DNA from: JAPLSN01 sp964482955
GTDB taxonomy: Bacteria > Spirochaetota > Spirochaetia > Treponematales > UBA12059
Reading direction: 5' to 3'
Assembly: GCA_964482955.1 (NCBI GenBank)
Contig: CAYZZW010000001.1
Location: forward strand, 1 to 64,000
DNA length: 64,000 bases
Shown: positions 50,695 to 59,742 of the stretch, in pieces
How the letters are laid out: each line of letters starts with the position of its first letter
Position numbering within the stretch: position 1 is the first letter of the stretch
Notes under the pieces: model-generated
Databases searched by the model: none
The model's input: the letters and a program-made list of their open reading frames with translations, nothing else
What the model was told of the DNA's origin: nothing
Translations under genes and position numbers: made by a program

Positions 50695-51540
50695 TCATGC
50701 CTTCCGGTAGACGGAGTTGCGCTCCATGGCGAAGCGGTGACGGTAGCCCACGAGCGACTCCGAAAGGCCCACGACGAGCAGACCTCCCGGCTTCAGGCAG
50801 TCCCACACGCCCTCGAGCACGAGCTCCTTTTCTTCCTTGCCGAAGTAGATGAGCACGTTGCGGAGGAATACCACGTCCATGGGCCTGGAAAACGGAAACG
50901 GCGAAAGCAGGTTGAGGTAGCGGAAGGAGACGAGCGAGCGCACCCTGTCGCGCACGCGGAGTTCGCCCGTCGCGGTCCGGTCGAACCACAGGCGCTCGTC
51001 CTCGGCGCGGAGCTCCTTGCGCACGCGGTCTTCCGGGTAGACGCCCTCTTCCGCCCGCTCGAGCATGCGCGTCGAGATGTCCGTGGCGAGGATCTTGAAG
51101 TCTCGGTGGCGGTCGAAGCCGTTGTCGAGCGCGGTGATCGCCATCGAATAGGCTTCCTCGCCGGACGACGCGGCCGCGCTCCACAGACGCACGCAGGACT
51201 CGCGCTCGACGGCCCGCGCGAGATGGTCGCGCAGGATCGAGAAATGCACGGGATCGCGGAAAAAATAGCTGTAGTTCGTCGTGAGCAGGTTGATGAAGGT
51301 CGTCATGAGGGCGTCGGAACCCGGGGCCACGAGGGCATCGTGGAAGGCGCCGAAATCGGCGTAATCCCGCCCGGGGCCGACCAGCCGCGAAAGCCGATGC
51401 ACGACGAGATACTTCTTGTATTGCTTGAGATCGATGCCGGTGCGCTCCGCGAGCAGGTCGCGGAACTTCCGGTACAGCGCGTCGGAGAGCTCGATCTCGG
51501 CGGGCATGGCGCTGATCGCGCTTTCTTTCGGCGCATCCAT
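50695..51540 (-). CDS. cheR: Chemotaxis methyltransferase CheR
   Basis: 281 residues. Methylates receptor glutamates with S-adenosylmethionine. The N-terminal helical domain (LYRKFRDLLAERTGIDLKQY) is followed by the Rossmann domain with TTNYSYFFRDPVHF, LWSAAASSGEEAYSMAI (cofactor loop), ILATDIST and VVFLRNVLIYF. All are standard CheR blocks. The stop (TGA) is one base from the ATG of the CheD-receptor fusion, so they are translated together; the receptor's aromatic C-terminal pentapeptide may dock this enzyme. The upstream gene ends 11 bases away. Confidence 0.97.
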   Translation of the reverse strand: MDAPKESAISAMPAEIELSDALYRKFRDLLAERTGIDLKQYKKYLVVHRLSRLVGPGRDYADFGAFHDALVAPGSDALMTTFINLLTTNYSYFFRDPVHFSILRDHLARAVERESCVRLWSAAASSGEEAYSMAITALDNGFDRHRDFKILATDISTRMLERAEEGVYPEDRVRKELRAEDERLWFDRTATGELRVRDRVRSLVSFRYLNLLSPFPFSRPMDVVFLRNVLIYFGKEEKELVLEGVWDCLKPGGLLVVGLSESLVGYRHRFAMERNSVYRKA

Positions 51541-51551
51541 GGCTTTCCCCG

Positions 51552-52646
51552 TCAGACCAGCATCGTCGATCCCCTGAGGAGATCCTGCGCGAGGCACGAA
51601 TGGACGGGGCACACGAAGAGCAAATCCCCGACCTTGAGCTTCGCGAGCTCGCCGGGCGGCAAGACCACGACCCCGTGTTCCTGGCTGACCGAACGGACGT
51701 ACGCGTCCGGCACGAAGCCCCCCCACGCGCTTCCCGCCCCGCCGGGCGGCGCGAACACGGTTCCGAACGAACGCTTGCCGCCGGGCAGGAGCTGGTCCTG
51801 GCGCGACAGGTGGACGGCGCCGCCGTACACGACGGCCTCGCCGCGCTTCGGGTGCACCCCGACGACCGGGCAAGCCACCGCGCAGGCGATGTCGCCCGCG
51901 GAGCAGGCGCCGATGGCGTACTGCTGGAGGTCGTAGTACACGAAGTTGCCCGGCCGGAGCTCGTCCACGCCGGAAAAATCGTCCACGAGGCTCGCGGTGG
52001 GCGTATCGCCGTACGAAAGGCGCAACCCCGGGAAGCCGCGTTCGCCGAGGCGGCGGCGGAGTCCGTCCAGGGCCGCGATCCCTTCCGCGTACAGGCCTGC
52101 GACGGCGTCGCGCCCGACGACGGCGTAGGTGCGCGCGTCGTGGGTGAGGAGACCCTGAATGGCGATCCGCGGAACCGCGCGCGCCAGCTCGAGTATGTCC
52201 AGGACGGTTTTGTAGTCGTCCGCGGCGACGCCCGAACGGCGCGCCCCGAGATCGATCTTGACCCACAATTGCACGTCGTTTCGGACGCCTTCCGCGAGCC
52301 GCTCGACCGCTTCGACCGAATCGACGAGCAACCCGAGCCTTACGCGCGCGGCCAACGCGTCGATGGCGGGGAGTTCCCGCACGTTGAGCGGAAAGGCGAT
52401 GGTGATGTCGTTCCAGCCCTCTTCGGCGAAAGCCCTGGCCATGGAGAGCGACGACACCGTGATGGCGGCCACGCCGGCTTCGCGGAACAGCGCGGCCACC
52501 GCGGCCGATTGGTGCGTCTTGAAATGTGGCCGGAAGAGCGCGCCGGCCGCGCGGGCCTTCGCGGCGACGCGGGCGATGTTCCTGCGGGCTTTTTCGCGGT
52601 CGACCACGAAGGTCGGGGTCGTCACCGCGTCGTACCTGTCCGTCAT
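51552..52646 (-). CDS. D-serine dehydratase / D-threonine aldolase-like PLP enzyme
   Basis: 364 residues, fold-type III (alanine racemase-like barrel). PLP Lys43 is in RPHFKTHQ, and the C-terminal beta domain carries His349 and Cys351 (VHSCLAQD), the zinc ligands of eukaryotic-type D-serine dehydratase and D-threonine aldolase. It should convert a D-hydroxy amino acid to a keto acid or aldehyde plus glycine; which substrate is not visible. It precedes cheR by 11 bases on the same strand, so catabolism of a D-amino acid may be co-expressed with chemotaxis genes. The ribosome site is weak. Confidence 0.88.
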   Translation of the reverse strand: MTDRYDAVTTPTFVVDREKARRNIARVAAKARAAGALFRPHFKTHQSAAVAALFREAGVAAITVSSLSMARAFAEEGWNDITIAFPLNVRELPAIDALAARVRLGLLVDSVEAVERLAEGVRNDVQLWVKIDLGARRSGVAADDYKTVLDILELARAVPRIAIQGLLTHDARTYAVVGRDAVAGLYAEGIAALDGLRRRLGERGFPGLRLSYGDTPTASLVDDFSGVDELRPGNFVYYDLQQYAIGACSAGDIACAVACPVVGVHPKRGEAVVYGGAVHLSRQDQLLPGGKRSFGTVFAPPGGAGSAWGGFVPDAYVRSVSQEHGVVVLPPGELAKLKVGDLLFVCPVHSCLAQDLLRGSTMLV

Positions 52647-52718
52647 TCCGGAATCCTGCCTTTCATGCGCGTGGCGCGCGGGATTCTAGCCGATCGAGCC
52701 GACGGAAACAAGCCGCGC

Positions 52719-53486
52719 TCAGGGAGTCACCCAGCGATCGACGATCCGTTTGAAGCCGCCGTTCCCGGCCAGCTTTTCGCACGCGGCCTCGAGCCGCGCC
52801 AGCACGTCCGGCGGCGTCTTCTTCGACACGCCGATGTAGACGGGTCCGCTGCCGATGACGAAGGGATGCACGGCCAGGCCCTTGTACTGCGGCTTGGTGC
52901 GGATGTCGTACGCGATGATGGGCCGCCGGTCGAAGGCGGCGAAGATCCGGCCTCCGAGTATCATGTCGTTCGCGGTCGTCTTCACGTACTCGAAGCGGGA
53001 CCTGAAGCGCTCGTCGTTCGCGAAACGTTCCGAAAAGGCGTCGGAGTAGAAAGCGTCTTCCTCGATGCCGATCGCCTTGCCGGCGGCCACGGACGCCGCG
53101 GCCAGCTCGTCCAGGTTCGCGATCCGAATCTTCGCGTCGGCCTTCTTCACGACCAGCACGATCTCCTCGAGGTCGTACGGCCCGAGGAACGTCATGTACT
53201 CCTCGCGCTCCGGCGTCTTCGACAGCTGCGACATGATGCCGCACTCGCCGGTCTTCATGTAGTCGATGGCGCGCGACCACGGCAGCCGTTCGAACTTGAG
53301 TTCGACCCCGGCCTCTTTCGCGATGGCCGCGTAGATTTCGACGTCGAGCCCCTTCCAGACGCCGTTTTCGGACCAGAAATACGGCGCGTTTTCGCTCACG
53401 CGCGCGACGACGACGGGCTTCGGTTCGGCGCCCGCCCGGGCGAACGCGAGAAACGAGCAGGCCAAGGCGGCCAAGATCCTTTTCAT
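52719..53486 (-). CDS. Periplasmic solute-binding protein family 3
   Basis: 255 residues. A signal peptide (MKRILAALACSFLAFARAGA) precedes an amino-acid-binding-protein fold: ENAPYFWSENGVWKGLDVEIYAAIAKEAGV, LPWSRAIDYMKTGECGIMSQLSKTPEREEYMTF. A GGGGGG stretch serves as ribosome site. No ABC permease is nearby; instead a sensor kinase gene lies 76 bases upstream on the same strand. It may therefore be a periplasmic co-sensor for that kinase, or a stand-alone receptor. Lacks a lipobox. Confidence 0.88.
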   Translation of the reverse strand: MKRILAALACSFLAFARAGAEPKPVVVARVSENAPYFWSENGVWKGLDVEIYAAIAKEAGVELKFERLPWSRAIDYMKTGECGIMSQLSKTPEREEYMTFLGPYDLEEIVLVVKKADAKIRIANLDELAAASVAAGKAIGIEEDAFYSDAFSERFANDERFRSRFEYVKTTANDMILGGRIFAAFDRRPIIAYDIRTKPQYKGLAVHPFVIGSGPVYIGVSKKTPPDVLARLEAACEKLAGNGGFKRIVDRWVTP

Positions 53487-53562
53487 GACGATACCCCCCA
53501 CCACCATGCGGAAGCCGCCGGGTCGCCGCCCGGACGATTCGGGCATGGACCGGTTCCTTCCT

Positions 53563-55095
53563 TCAGGATAGTCCCTGACGGACCCCGGCGCCAGAGCGTT
53601 GGGCCGCGGGCGGAGCGATCGGTATCGAAATCGAGATGCTGACTCCGCGGCCTTCGTCGCTGTCGAAATCCAGGCGCCCCCCGAGTTTTTTCACGAGACT
53701 CGCCACCACGTACAAGCCGAGCCCGACGCCCTCTCCCGCGTGCGGCCCCCGGAAGAACGGCGTGAACAGCCGGTCGTGCGACCGCTTCGGGATGCCGATC
53801 CCGTCGTCGCGATACTCGATCGCGATACGCCCGTCGGTCCGCCCGGCGGAGACGGAGATCGTGCCGGTCCGGCCTTCCGGGAAACCGTGCGTGACGGAGT
53901 TCTCGAGCAGGTGGTTCGCGATCTGGAAATACGCCCCCCGCAGGCCGACGATGCGCAGTTCCGGATCGCACGCCACCTCCACGCGGATCGGGCGGTTCAC
54001 GAGCCGCGGCTTCACGTTGAGGATCGCCTCCTCGAGGCACGATCCGAGCGCGAATTCGCGCGGATCCTCGAGCGACTGGTCGAGGGCGAGCTGCTTGAAG
54101 CTCGTGATGATGTGCCGGATGCGGGACAGGTTCCTCGAAACGATGCCCCCGGCTTCGAGCGCCGATTCGAGCGAGCCCCGGATTTCCGGGTCGTCGAGCC
54201 CGGCTTCGAGGCTCCGCGCGTCCAGTTCCCTGACGAGGGTTTCCAGGTGCGATACCGCCGTGAGCGAGACGCCGACCGGCGTGTTGATCTCGTGCGCGAC
54301 TCCCGCGACGAGCCGGCCGACGAAGGCGAAATTCCCGAGCTCGAGGACCTGGCGGGTCCTCGCTTCCACGAGCGCCTCCATGTCGGTCCTGAAGGCGTCG
54401 ATCGAATCCGCCATGGCGTTGAAGCTCTTCGCGAGCGTATCGATCTCGCCGCCGCCTGCCGACTCGGCCCGCGACGCGTAGTCGCCCTCCGTGAAGCGGA
54501 CGATCGTCGCGTTGAGCCGCGCGATGCGCTCGATGAGCCGGCGCTCGAGCCCGATCCATACGGCGACGACGCCTACGGCCGCCGCGGCCAGCATGCTCGC
54601 GAGGCCGAACAGGAAACGCCCGAAGGCGTCGAGCACGGCGAAGCGGGTCGTGACGCGGGCCAGGATCGAACCGATCTCCTCGCCGTCGTAGGCGCTCGCC
54701 CCCTCGACGACGAATTCGCCCGGAGCCGCGGGTATCCGGGCGGACGTCTCGTTGCCGAGGGGGCGCCGCGTCGGACGCCAGGCGGCATCCCGTTCCGATC
54801 CCGAGAACACCATGCCGTGCTTGTCGATCAAGGTGATGGCGACGTAGTCGTCGTCGAGCATCTCGCCCTCGATGATGCGGTCGCACGTCACGCGACTGTA
54901 CATCCAGAACGGCTCCGACAGCGCCCGATCCAGGCGGGTGAGCAGGCGCTCGGCCTCGTCGCGAAGGCGGCGGTCGGCGGTCCGGATCTCGACGAGGAAC
55001 GACGCCGAGGTGAAGACGGCGATGATGGCGCAATATCCGAAGGCCATCGTGCGGAGCACGAGCGACTTGATGGAAGAAGAAGGTCGTCTCCGCAT
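53563..55095 (-). CDS. Membrane sensor histidine kinase with HAMP domain
   Basis: 510 residues. TM1 (about 13-35) and TM2 (161-183) enclose a periplasmic sensor of about 125 residues; HAMP (184-240) follows, then HisKA with His268 (VAGVAHEINTPVG) and a HATPase domain with ENSVTHGFPEG, YRDDGIGIP and GEGVGLGLYVV. There is no receiver, and no response regulator adjoins. The VAHEINTPVG box puts it in the class of kinases with a large insert between HisKA and ATPase. The neighbouring solute-binding protein gene downstream may provide the ligand input. Confidence 0.93.
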   Translation of the reverse strand: MRRRPSSSIKSLVLRTMAFGYCAIIAVFTSASFLVEIRTADRRLRDEAERLLTRLDRALSEPFWMYSRVTCDRIIEGEMLDDDYVAITLIDKHGMVFSGSERDAAWRPTRRPLGNETSARIPAAPGEFVVEGASAYDGEEIGSILARVTTRFAVLDAFGRFLFGLASMLAAAAVGVVAVWIGLERRLIERIARLNATIVRFTEGDYASRAESAGGGEIDTLAKSFNAMADSIDAFRTDMEALVEARTRQVLELGNFAFVGRLVAGVAHEINTPVGVSLTAVSHLETLVRELDARSLEAGLDDPEIRGSLESALEAGGIVSRNLSRIRHIITSFKQLALDQSLEDPREFALGSCLEEAILNVKPRLVNRPIRVEVACDPELRIVGLRGAYFQIANHLLENSVTHGFPEGRTGTISVSAGRTDGRIAIEYRDDGIGIPKRSHDRLFTPFFRGPHAGEGVGLGLYVVASLVKKLGGRLDFDSDEGRGVSISISIPIAPPAAQRSGAGVRQGLS

Positions 55096-55230
55096 TTCCG
55101 TACAGGCCTCCGGCGCTCCGTCCGGACGCGAAGACCCGGCACGACGGCCGACTCCGGATCCACGGCTGACTGCGCGCGTTCAAGTATATCCGGATCGGCC
55201 GGGTTTTCAAACGGACGCGGACGCTTCCGT

Positions 55231-56280
55231 TTACCGAGTCCCGGCCTGCCGGGCCTTGAGCAGGCCGTACTGCGCCCGGGCGGCTTCCGCATAGGACTCG
55301 TCCGCGGCCGCGGTCTGGTAATGCATGACGGCGAAACTCGAGAATCGTTCGACGTACGGCGCCTCGGCCGCCATTTGCCGCGCGATGCGGGCGAAGTCGC
55401 GGCACGGGAAGCAATTCCCGTCGGCATCCATGTCGAAGGTCTCGAGATCGGACCAGAGCCGGCACGACGGACGCGCCGCGTCGACGGCGCCCTTCATCGC
55501 GGCGAACCACGAACCCACCGTCTCGACGGTCGTGTGCGTCGTCCTGCCGTCGTCCGAAGCGCCGCAGCCGTCCTGCATGTTGACGACGTCGATGGCCGCG
55601 GTCTTTAGGATCTCTTTCCACATCGCTCCCCACGCCTTCGGATCCATCGCGCCCGAATCGGAACAGAACGGCGCGATCATCACCGGCTTGTTCGCCGTCT
55701 TGTGGATGAAATCGACGGTCTTCCCGTAGACCGAGGCCATGCGCGATCGGGGACCCGCCTCGGCGAAATTGTCGTTGTCCACTTCCATCGTGAGGTAAAA
55801 GCCCGCAATGACGTCGGCGTAGTCGGCTCCGTAACGGTTCCACAGCTCGGCCGCCACCGCGCGCCCGACCGCGAATTCGTTTTCGAGCCATTCCGGATCG
55901 TTCGCGTACCTGTTCCACCAATCGTCGGTCCAGTTGAGGCCGAGCCAGACCGTGAGTCCCGCCTTCTTCGCCAGCGCGAGACTTTCGCCGACCGGATCGG
56001 GCACGGCCGTGTTTTCGACCATGGCATAGCCTTCGAGCTTCGTCGGATACCACGTCACCTTGTTCAGGCTGTCGGCGGTCCACTGCCAGATCACGTGGTC
56101 GTCGACGCCGGCCGCGCGGAGCTCGTCGAACAGCCGCGCCCAATCGGCGCTCTTCCACCCTTCGACGAACCAGGGCTGGAAGAAGGTGCCCGTCAGTTTC
56201 GAGGGCGCGGCCGCTTTCGGCGCCGCGCACGCGAGAGTCGCCGCCATGCAGGCGGCGGCGAGAACGGTGAATCGTTTCAT
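55231..56280 (-). CDS. Secreted glycosidase-like TIM-barrel protein (DUF4434 type)
   Basis: 349 residues. The signal peptide (MKRFTVLAAACMAATLACAAPK) includes a Cys within LACAAP, so lipid anchoring is possible. The mature part reads like a DUF4434 glycoside-hydrolase barrel: GTFFQPWFVEGWKSADWARLFDELRAAGVDDHVIWQW, VWLGLNWTDDWW, FYLTMEVDND (a probable active-site Glu) and LWSDLETFDMD. The substrate is unknown. AAGGAG precedes the ATG. Last gene of the carbohydrate operon, 64 bases after the GH43-like gene. Confidence 0.75.
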   Translation of the reverse strand: MKRFTVLAAACMAATLACAAPKAAAPSKLTGTFFQPWFVEGWKSADWARLFDELRAAGVDDHVIWQWTADSLNKVTWYPTKLEGYAMVENTAVPDPVGESLALAKKAGLTVWLGLNWTDDWWNRYANDPEWLENEFAVGRAVAAELWNRYGADYADVIAGFYLTMEVDNDNFAEAGPRSRMASVYGKTVDFIHKTANKPVMIAPFCSDSGAMDPKAWGAMWKEILKTAAIDVVNMQDGCGASDDGRTTHTTVETVGSWFAAMKGAVDAARPSCRLWSDLETFDMDADGNCFPCRDFARIARQMAAEAPYVERFSSFAVMHYQTAAADESYAEAARAQYGLLKARQAGTR

Positions 56281-56344
56281 GGTTCGTCTCCTTCGGCGAA
56301 ATGCGGAAAAAGCGCCCGTCGGCCTTCCGACCTCGCAGCGGCGA

Positions 56345-57253
56345 TCACGCGTCGAGCGCCTTCCGCATGCGGAGGTCCCAACGCCAGGACGGGCGCGCGG
56401 ACAATTGGTGCGAGTACGTCAGGTACACGCCGCCGTCCAGGGCGAACTGGAAGGCGCAGGCGCTCACGTCGGCGGGCAGCGGACTGTTGGCACACTCGGC
56501 GAAACCGCCGTCGGCGCGGTCGCTCGCCCACGCGCGCGTGCTCCAGTCGTCCCGCGAATCGGACGCCGTCTCCGTGAGGAGGTAGTACGTCCCCTTCCAC
56601 GGGAGCACGCTCGGCGCCGCGAGTATCTCGCCGCGCACGTCCGCCATGACGACGACGTCGGGCGCTGTCGAAAGGCCGTGCAGGGTCGCCGAGCGGCGCA
56701 TCCGTATCCGGTAGCGGTCGCGGTCGTTGCCCGAGTAGTAGTAGAGGCACCACGCGGAATCCTTCGGATCGCGCATGAGGAAGGGATTCTGGTTGCGCCA
56801 CCCGTGGATGGCCGGGACGACGTCCTGTTCGTACTGGAAGGAGATCCCGTCGGCGCTCGAGTACATGACGATCCGCGAGTCCGTGTCGTAGTCCTTCGTG
56901 ACGAACAGGTAGAACCTGCCTTCGTGCACGGCGGCGGTCGGCCAACGCGCGCCGTAACCGTGCCGGTCCGTGGCCACGACCGGGGCGCCGATGCGTTCGT
57001 CAGTCACGTACTTTTCCCAATGGACGAGGTCGTTCGAACGCGCGAGGCCCGTGCCGTACGAATAGTAGTACGCGCCGCCGCAATAATAGCCCCAGTACTT
57101 GAAACCGTCCCGGTTCGCCTCGACGATCGAGAGGATGTGGACTCCGTTGCCGTCCCAGGAACCGGGCGTCCCCTCGAGGACCACGGCGGGCTCGCCGAGA
57201 TCGAAATACCGTGCGGTGGCGCGCGAGGGCGTGCCGGTTTCCTTGTCGTTCAT
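56345..57253 (-). CDS. Five-bladed propeller glycosidase-like protein (GH43/GH32 type)
   Basis: 302 residues, no signal peptide, so cytoplasmic. Blade-like repeats with aromatic and Asp motifs are visible: GYYCGGAYYYSYGTGLARSNDLVHWEKY, GARWPTAAVHEGRFYLFVTKDYD, YSSADGISFQYEQ, NQNPFLMRDPKDSAWCLYYY. The layout fits GH43/GH32/GH130-like enzymes that cleave or phosphorolyse short oligosaccharides after import. Exact family and acid residues cannot be fixed by eye. AAGGAAGG precedes the ATG; 12 bases separate it from the lipoprotein gene upstream. Confidence 0.78.
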   Translation of the reverse strand: MNDKETGTPSRATARYFDLGEPAVVLEGTPGSWDGNGVHILSIVEANRDGFKYWGYYCGGAYYYSYGTGLARSNDLVHWEKYVTDERIGAPVVATDRHGYGARWPTAAVHEGRFYLFVTKDYDTDSRIVMYSSADGISFQYEQDVVPAIHGWRNQNPFLMRDPKDSAWCLYYYSGNDRDRYRIRMRRSATLHGLSTAPDVVVMADVRGEILAAPSVLPWKGTYYLLTETASDSRDDWSTRAWASDRADGGFAECANSPLPADVSACAFQFALDGGVYLTYSHQLSARPSWRWDLRMRKALDA

Positions 57254-57265
57254 CGATCCTTCCTT

Positions 57266-58822
57266 TCAACGATCCAGCGCGTCGCGCAACGCTTCGATCC
57301 GCGCGCTCAAGCCGTCGGTCCAGTCCGGATCCGACGACGTGTCGGCGAAATACCACCAGAAACAGCCGCCGATCGACCGCCCGATCGCGAGCGAGGCGCG
57401 GTAATACTGGTCGAGGACGAGTTCGCGCGCCGCGGCGACGTCGCTTTCGTCGGCGTACCACCAGAGGTCGCTTTCCTCGCCTTCCTGGCACCAGTAGTCG
57501 AGCTCCCCGAGCCCGACGCGGGACTTCGGAAACGCCGCCGCGATACGGTCCATCACCGGCTCGAAGGCGAGCCCGAGCGGCGCCTGTTCCATGTACACCG
57601 AAAGCGTCGCGTAGTCGACGAGGTCGCGCGTCGAAGGCGGCAGCTTCGCCTCGATCCAGCCGAACAGGTCGGTGGCGCAGTCCTGCGAGTTGTTCTCGTT
57701 CGAGGTCTCGCCCGTCGCCGTGCCGATCTGCCAGAACAGCGTGAGGAGCGTCCGCTTGCCCTTCGACTTCGCATACTCCGCGGCGGCGCGGACGCGTTCT
57801 GCGATCCCGGCCGAGGTCCAGCCGCCGTTCACCTCGTTGCCGATCTCCCAGACGTCGACGTCGGGCAATGCGTCGATGAACGACTTGAAGCGCGCGATGC
57901 ACGCCGCGGCGCCGAGTTCCGAGTCCTGCACGGAGTCGACGGGCTCCCCGACGACGAGCAGTCCTTTCGACTTCGCGTAGGCGACGATGTCCGAATAGGC
58001 CGACCAGTCCTTCGACGCGTCGAACACGAAGCGCACGGCTCCGTATCCGCCCGCGATCGACGCGGCGCGGTCCACGTTCGCCCGATCGGCGGCGGAATCC
58101 GAGCCCGCCCCTTCGATCGTCAGGCCGATCATGACCTGATCGGATGACGAAGAGGCGAGGACCGGCCCGTGTTCGGCCAGGAGGAGATCGTGCGCCCGCG
58201 CGATCGCGTCGAGCGCCTTGAGACCTTCGGATCCCTTCAAGCTTTCCGAAGCGCCCGGGGCGGCGGCCGTTTCGAGACGCGACTCCGCCTCGCCGTACGC
58301 GTCGTCGAAGGCCTTCGAGCGAACGTAATCGGCGCGCTTTCCGAGGGACTCGTCCAGCCGACGGAACGCGTCGAGGGCGGCGCGGTGGAACAGGTTGACC
58401 TCGACTCGCGTGCCCGGGGCGGCTTGGAATCCCTTCCCGCCGTTGTCGACGACGAGGAAGCCGAAGCCGCGGGCGGTCGGCCAGTTGAAGGCCAGCGCGG
58501 AACTTCCCTCGGGCAAGGATAGCCCCTCGAGCGACGAAGCACCCGACACGGGGTACCAGGCTTTCACGGCGTACGTGTCCGGATCCAGGAACACGTCGGC
58601 TTCGTACGCGCCGGCGCGTCCGCCCATGCACGCCTCGGCGAACGCTTCGTAGTCGAGCCGTTCGCCGTCAGCGCCGTACGCGATCAGGTCCAGGCGCCCC
58701 GTCCGGCTTTCGACGCCGTTCGTCCGGCACCCGGCGTTCCACAGCGCGACGGACGCCGCGGCCGCGAGCACGAGCGCGGCGCGGATCGACCGGAGCCGCG
58801 AGTGGCGAATTTCTTGTTTCAT
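57266..58822 (-). CDS. Lipoprotein with glycoside hydrolase clan-A-like barrel
   Basis: 518 residues. A long signal (about 33 residues) ends in a lipobox (NAGC). After an N-terminal region of about 200 residues, a TIM barrel appears: QVMIGLTIEGAGSDSAADRA, VRFVFDASKDWSAYSDIV, then DVWEIGNEVNGGW with the likely acid/base Glu and GLGELDYWCQEGEE with the likely nucleophile Glu, as in clan GH-A. It probably degrades a polysaccharide at the cell surface to feed the sugar importer. The ATG overlaps the ROK stop by 4 bases, with AAAGGA upstream. Confidence 0.82.
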   Translation of the reverse strand: MKQEIRHSRLRSIRAALVLAAAASVALWNAGCRTNGVESRTGRLDLIAYGADGERLDYEAFAEACMGGRAGAYEADVFLDPDTYAVKAWYPVSGASSLEGLSLPEGSSALAFNWPTARGFGFLVVDNGGKGFQAAPGTRVEVNLFHRAALDAFRRLDESLGKRADYVRSKAFDDAYGEAESRLETAAAPGASESLKGSEGLKALDAIARAHDLLLAEHGPVLASSSSDQVMIGLTIEGAGSDSAADRANVDRAASIAGGYGAVRFVFDASKDWSAYSDIVAYAKSKGLLVVGEPVDSVQDSELGAAACIARFKSFIDALPDVDVWEIGNEVNGGWTSAGIAERVRAAAEYAKSKGKRTLLTLFWQIGTATGETSNENNSQDCATDLFGWIEAKLPPSTRDLVDYATLSVYMEQAPLGLAFEPVMDRIAAAFPKSRVGLGELDYWCQEGEESDLWWYADESDVAAARELVLDQYYRASLAIGRSIGGCFWWYFADTSSDPDWTDGLSARIEALRDALDR

Positions 58823-59742
58823 GCTATCGTCCTTTCCCCGTTTCTTCCGAGCCACGCGGCGGCGGCGCCGGCCAGGCCTGACGCTTCGCCCAGTTCCGCG
58901 CCGATGATCCGGGCGATTCCTTTCGGCATGAGCGTCGTGTTGGCCGCGACCGCGTCGTCGATCGCCTTCCGGAACAGATCAATCTTCGCCATGAGTCCGC
59001 CGCCGAGGCAGACGCGGTCCGGAGCGAACAGGTTCACGAGATTGGCGATGCCGATCCCCAGATATTTTCCGACTGTCTCCACCGCGAGGAGCGCGGCGCG
59101 GTCGCCGTTTTCGGCGGCGAGGCAGACGGCTTTCGCGTCGAGGCGCGCGCCTACGGGAACGAGGCTCCGGTACCGTTCGGCGAGCGCCGGTCCGCACGCG
59201 AGGCTTTCCCAGCATCCCCGCGGGCCGAGCCCGCCCGGACCGGAAGCCCCGTCGATCACGTGTTGGCCGATTTCGGGATGCGTGCCGCCCGAGCCGCGGA
59301 ACAGCGCGCCGTCGAACACCATGCCGCCGCCGATGCCCGTCCCGACGGTCACCATGACGAAGCGCGCGGAGCCGCGCCCCGCGCCCCAGCGGTACTCGCC
59401 GAGCGCGTGGGCGTCGGCGTCGTTTTCGAGGACGACCGACACGCCGAAGGCGGCCTCGAGGGAAGCGGCTATCCGGCCGCCCTCCCAGGTCGGCAGGAAG
59501 GGCACGTCGAGCACTATTCCCGCGTACGGATCGACGGGGCCCGTGCAGCCGATGCCGACGCCCTCGAGCGGCGCGTCCGCGCGCTCGACGCAGCGCCGGA
59601 GCATCCCGATCATGCGGCCGAGGGCGTGCGGAAAGCCCGCGCGCGGCTCGGTGGGACAGGTCTCGGACGCGACCACGCGACCGTCGCGGTCCACCGCGGC
59701 GACCGCGATCTTGGTTCCGCCGATGTCGATGGCGCCGATCAT
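58819..59742 (-). CDS. ROK family sugar kinase
   Basis: 307 residues; phosphorylates a hexose or amino sugar after import. ATP and sugar motifs are present: AIDIGGTKIAVAAVD at the start, GCTGPVDPYAG, LENDADAHALGEYRWGAG, TVGTGIGGG, and THPEIGQHVID with the sugar-binding Glu. The ROK zinc motif is reduced: GGLGPRGCWE keeps only the last of three Cys. No N-terminal DNA-binding domain, so an enzyme, not a repressor. It overlaps the permease gene upstream and the lipoprotein gene downstream by 4 bases each, so all are translated in series. Confidence 0.93.
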   Translation of the reverse strand: MIGAIDIGGTKIAVAAVDRDGRVVASETCPTEPRAGFPHALGRMIGMLRRCVERADAPLEGVGIGCTGPVDPYAGIVLDVPFLPTWEGGRIAASLEAAFGVSVVLENDADAHALGEYRWGAGRGSARFVMVTVGTGIGGGMVFDGALFRGSGGTHPEIGQHVIDGASGPGGLGPRGCWESLACGPALAERYRSLVPVGARLDAKAVCLAAENGDRAALLAVETVGKYLGIGIANLVNLFAPDRVCLGGGLMAKIDLFRKAIDDAVAANTTLMPKGIARIIGAELGEASGLAGAAAAWLGRNGERTIA

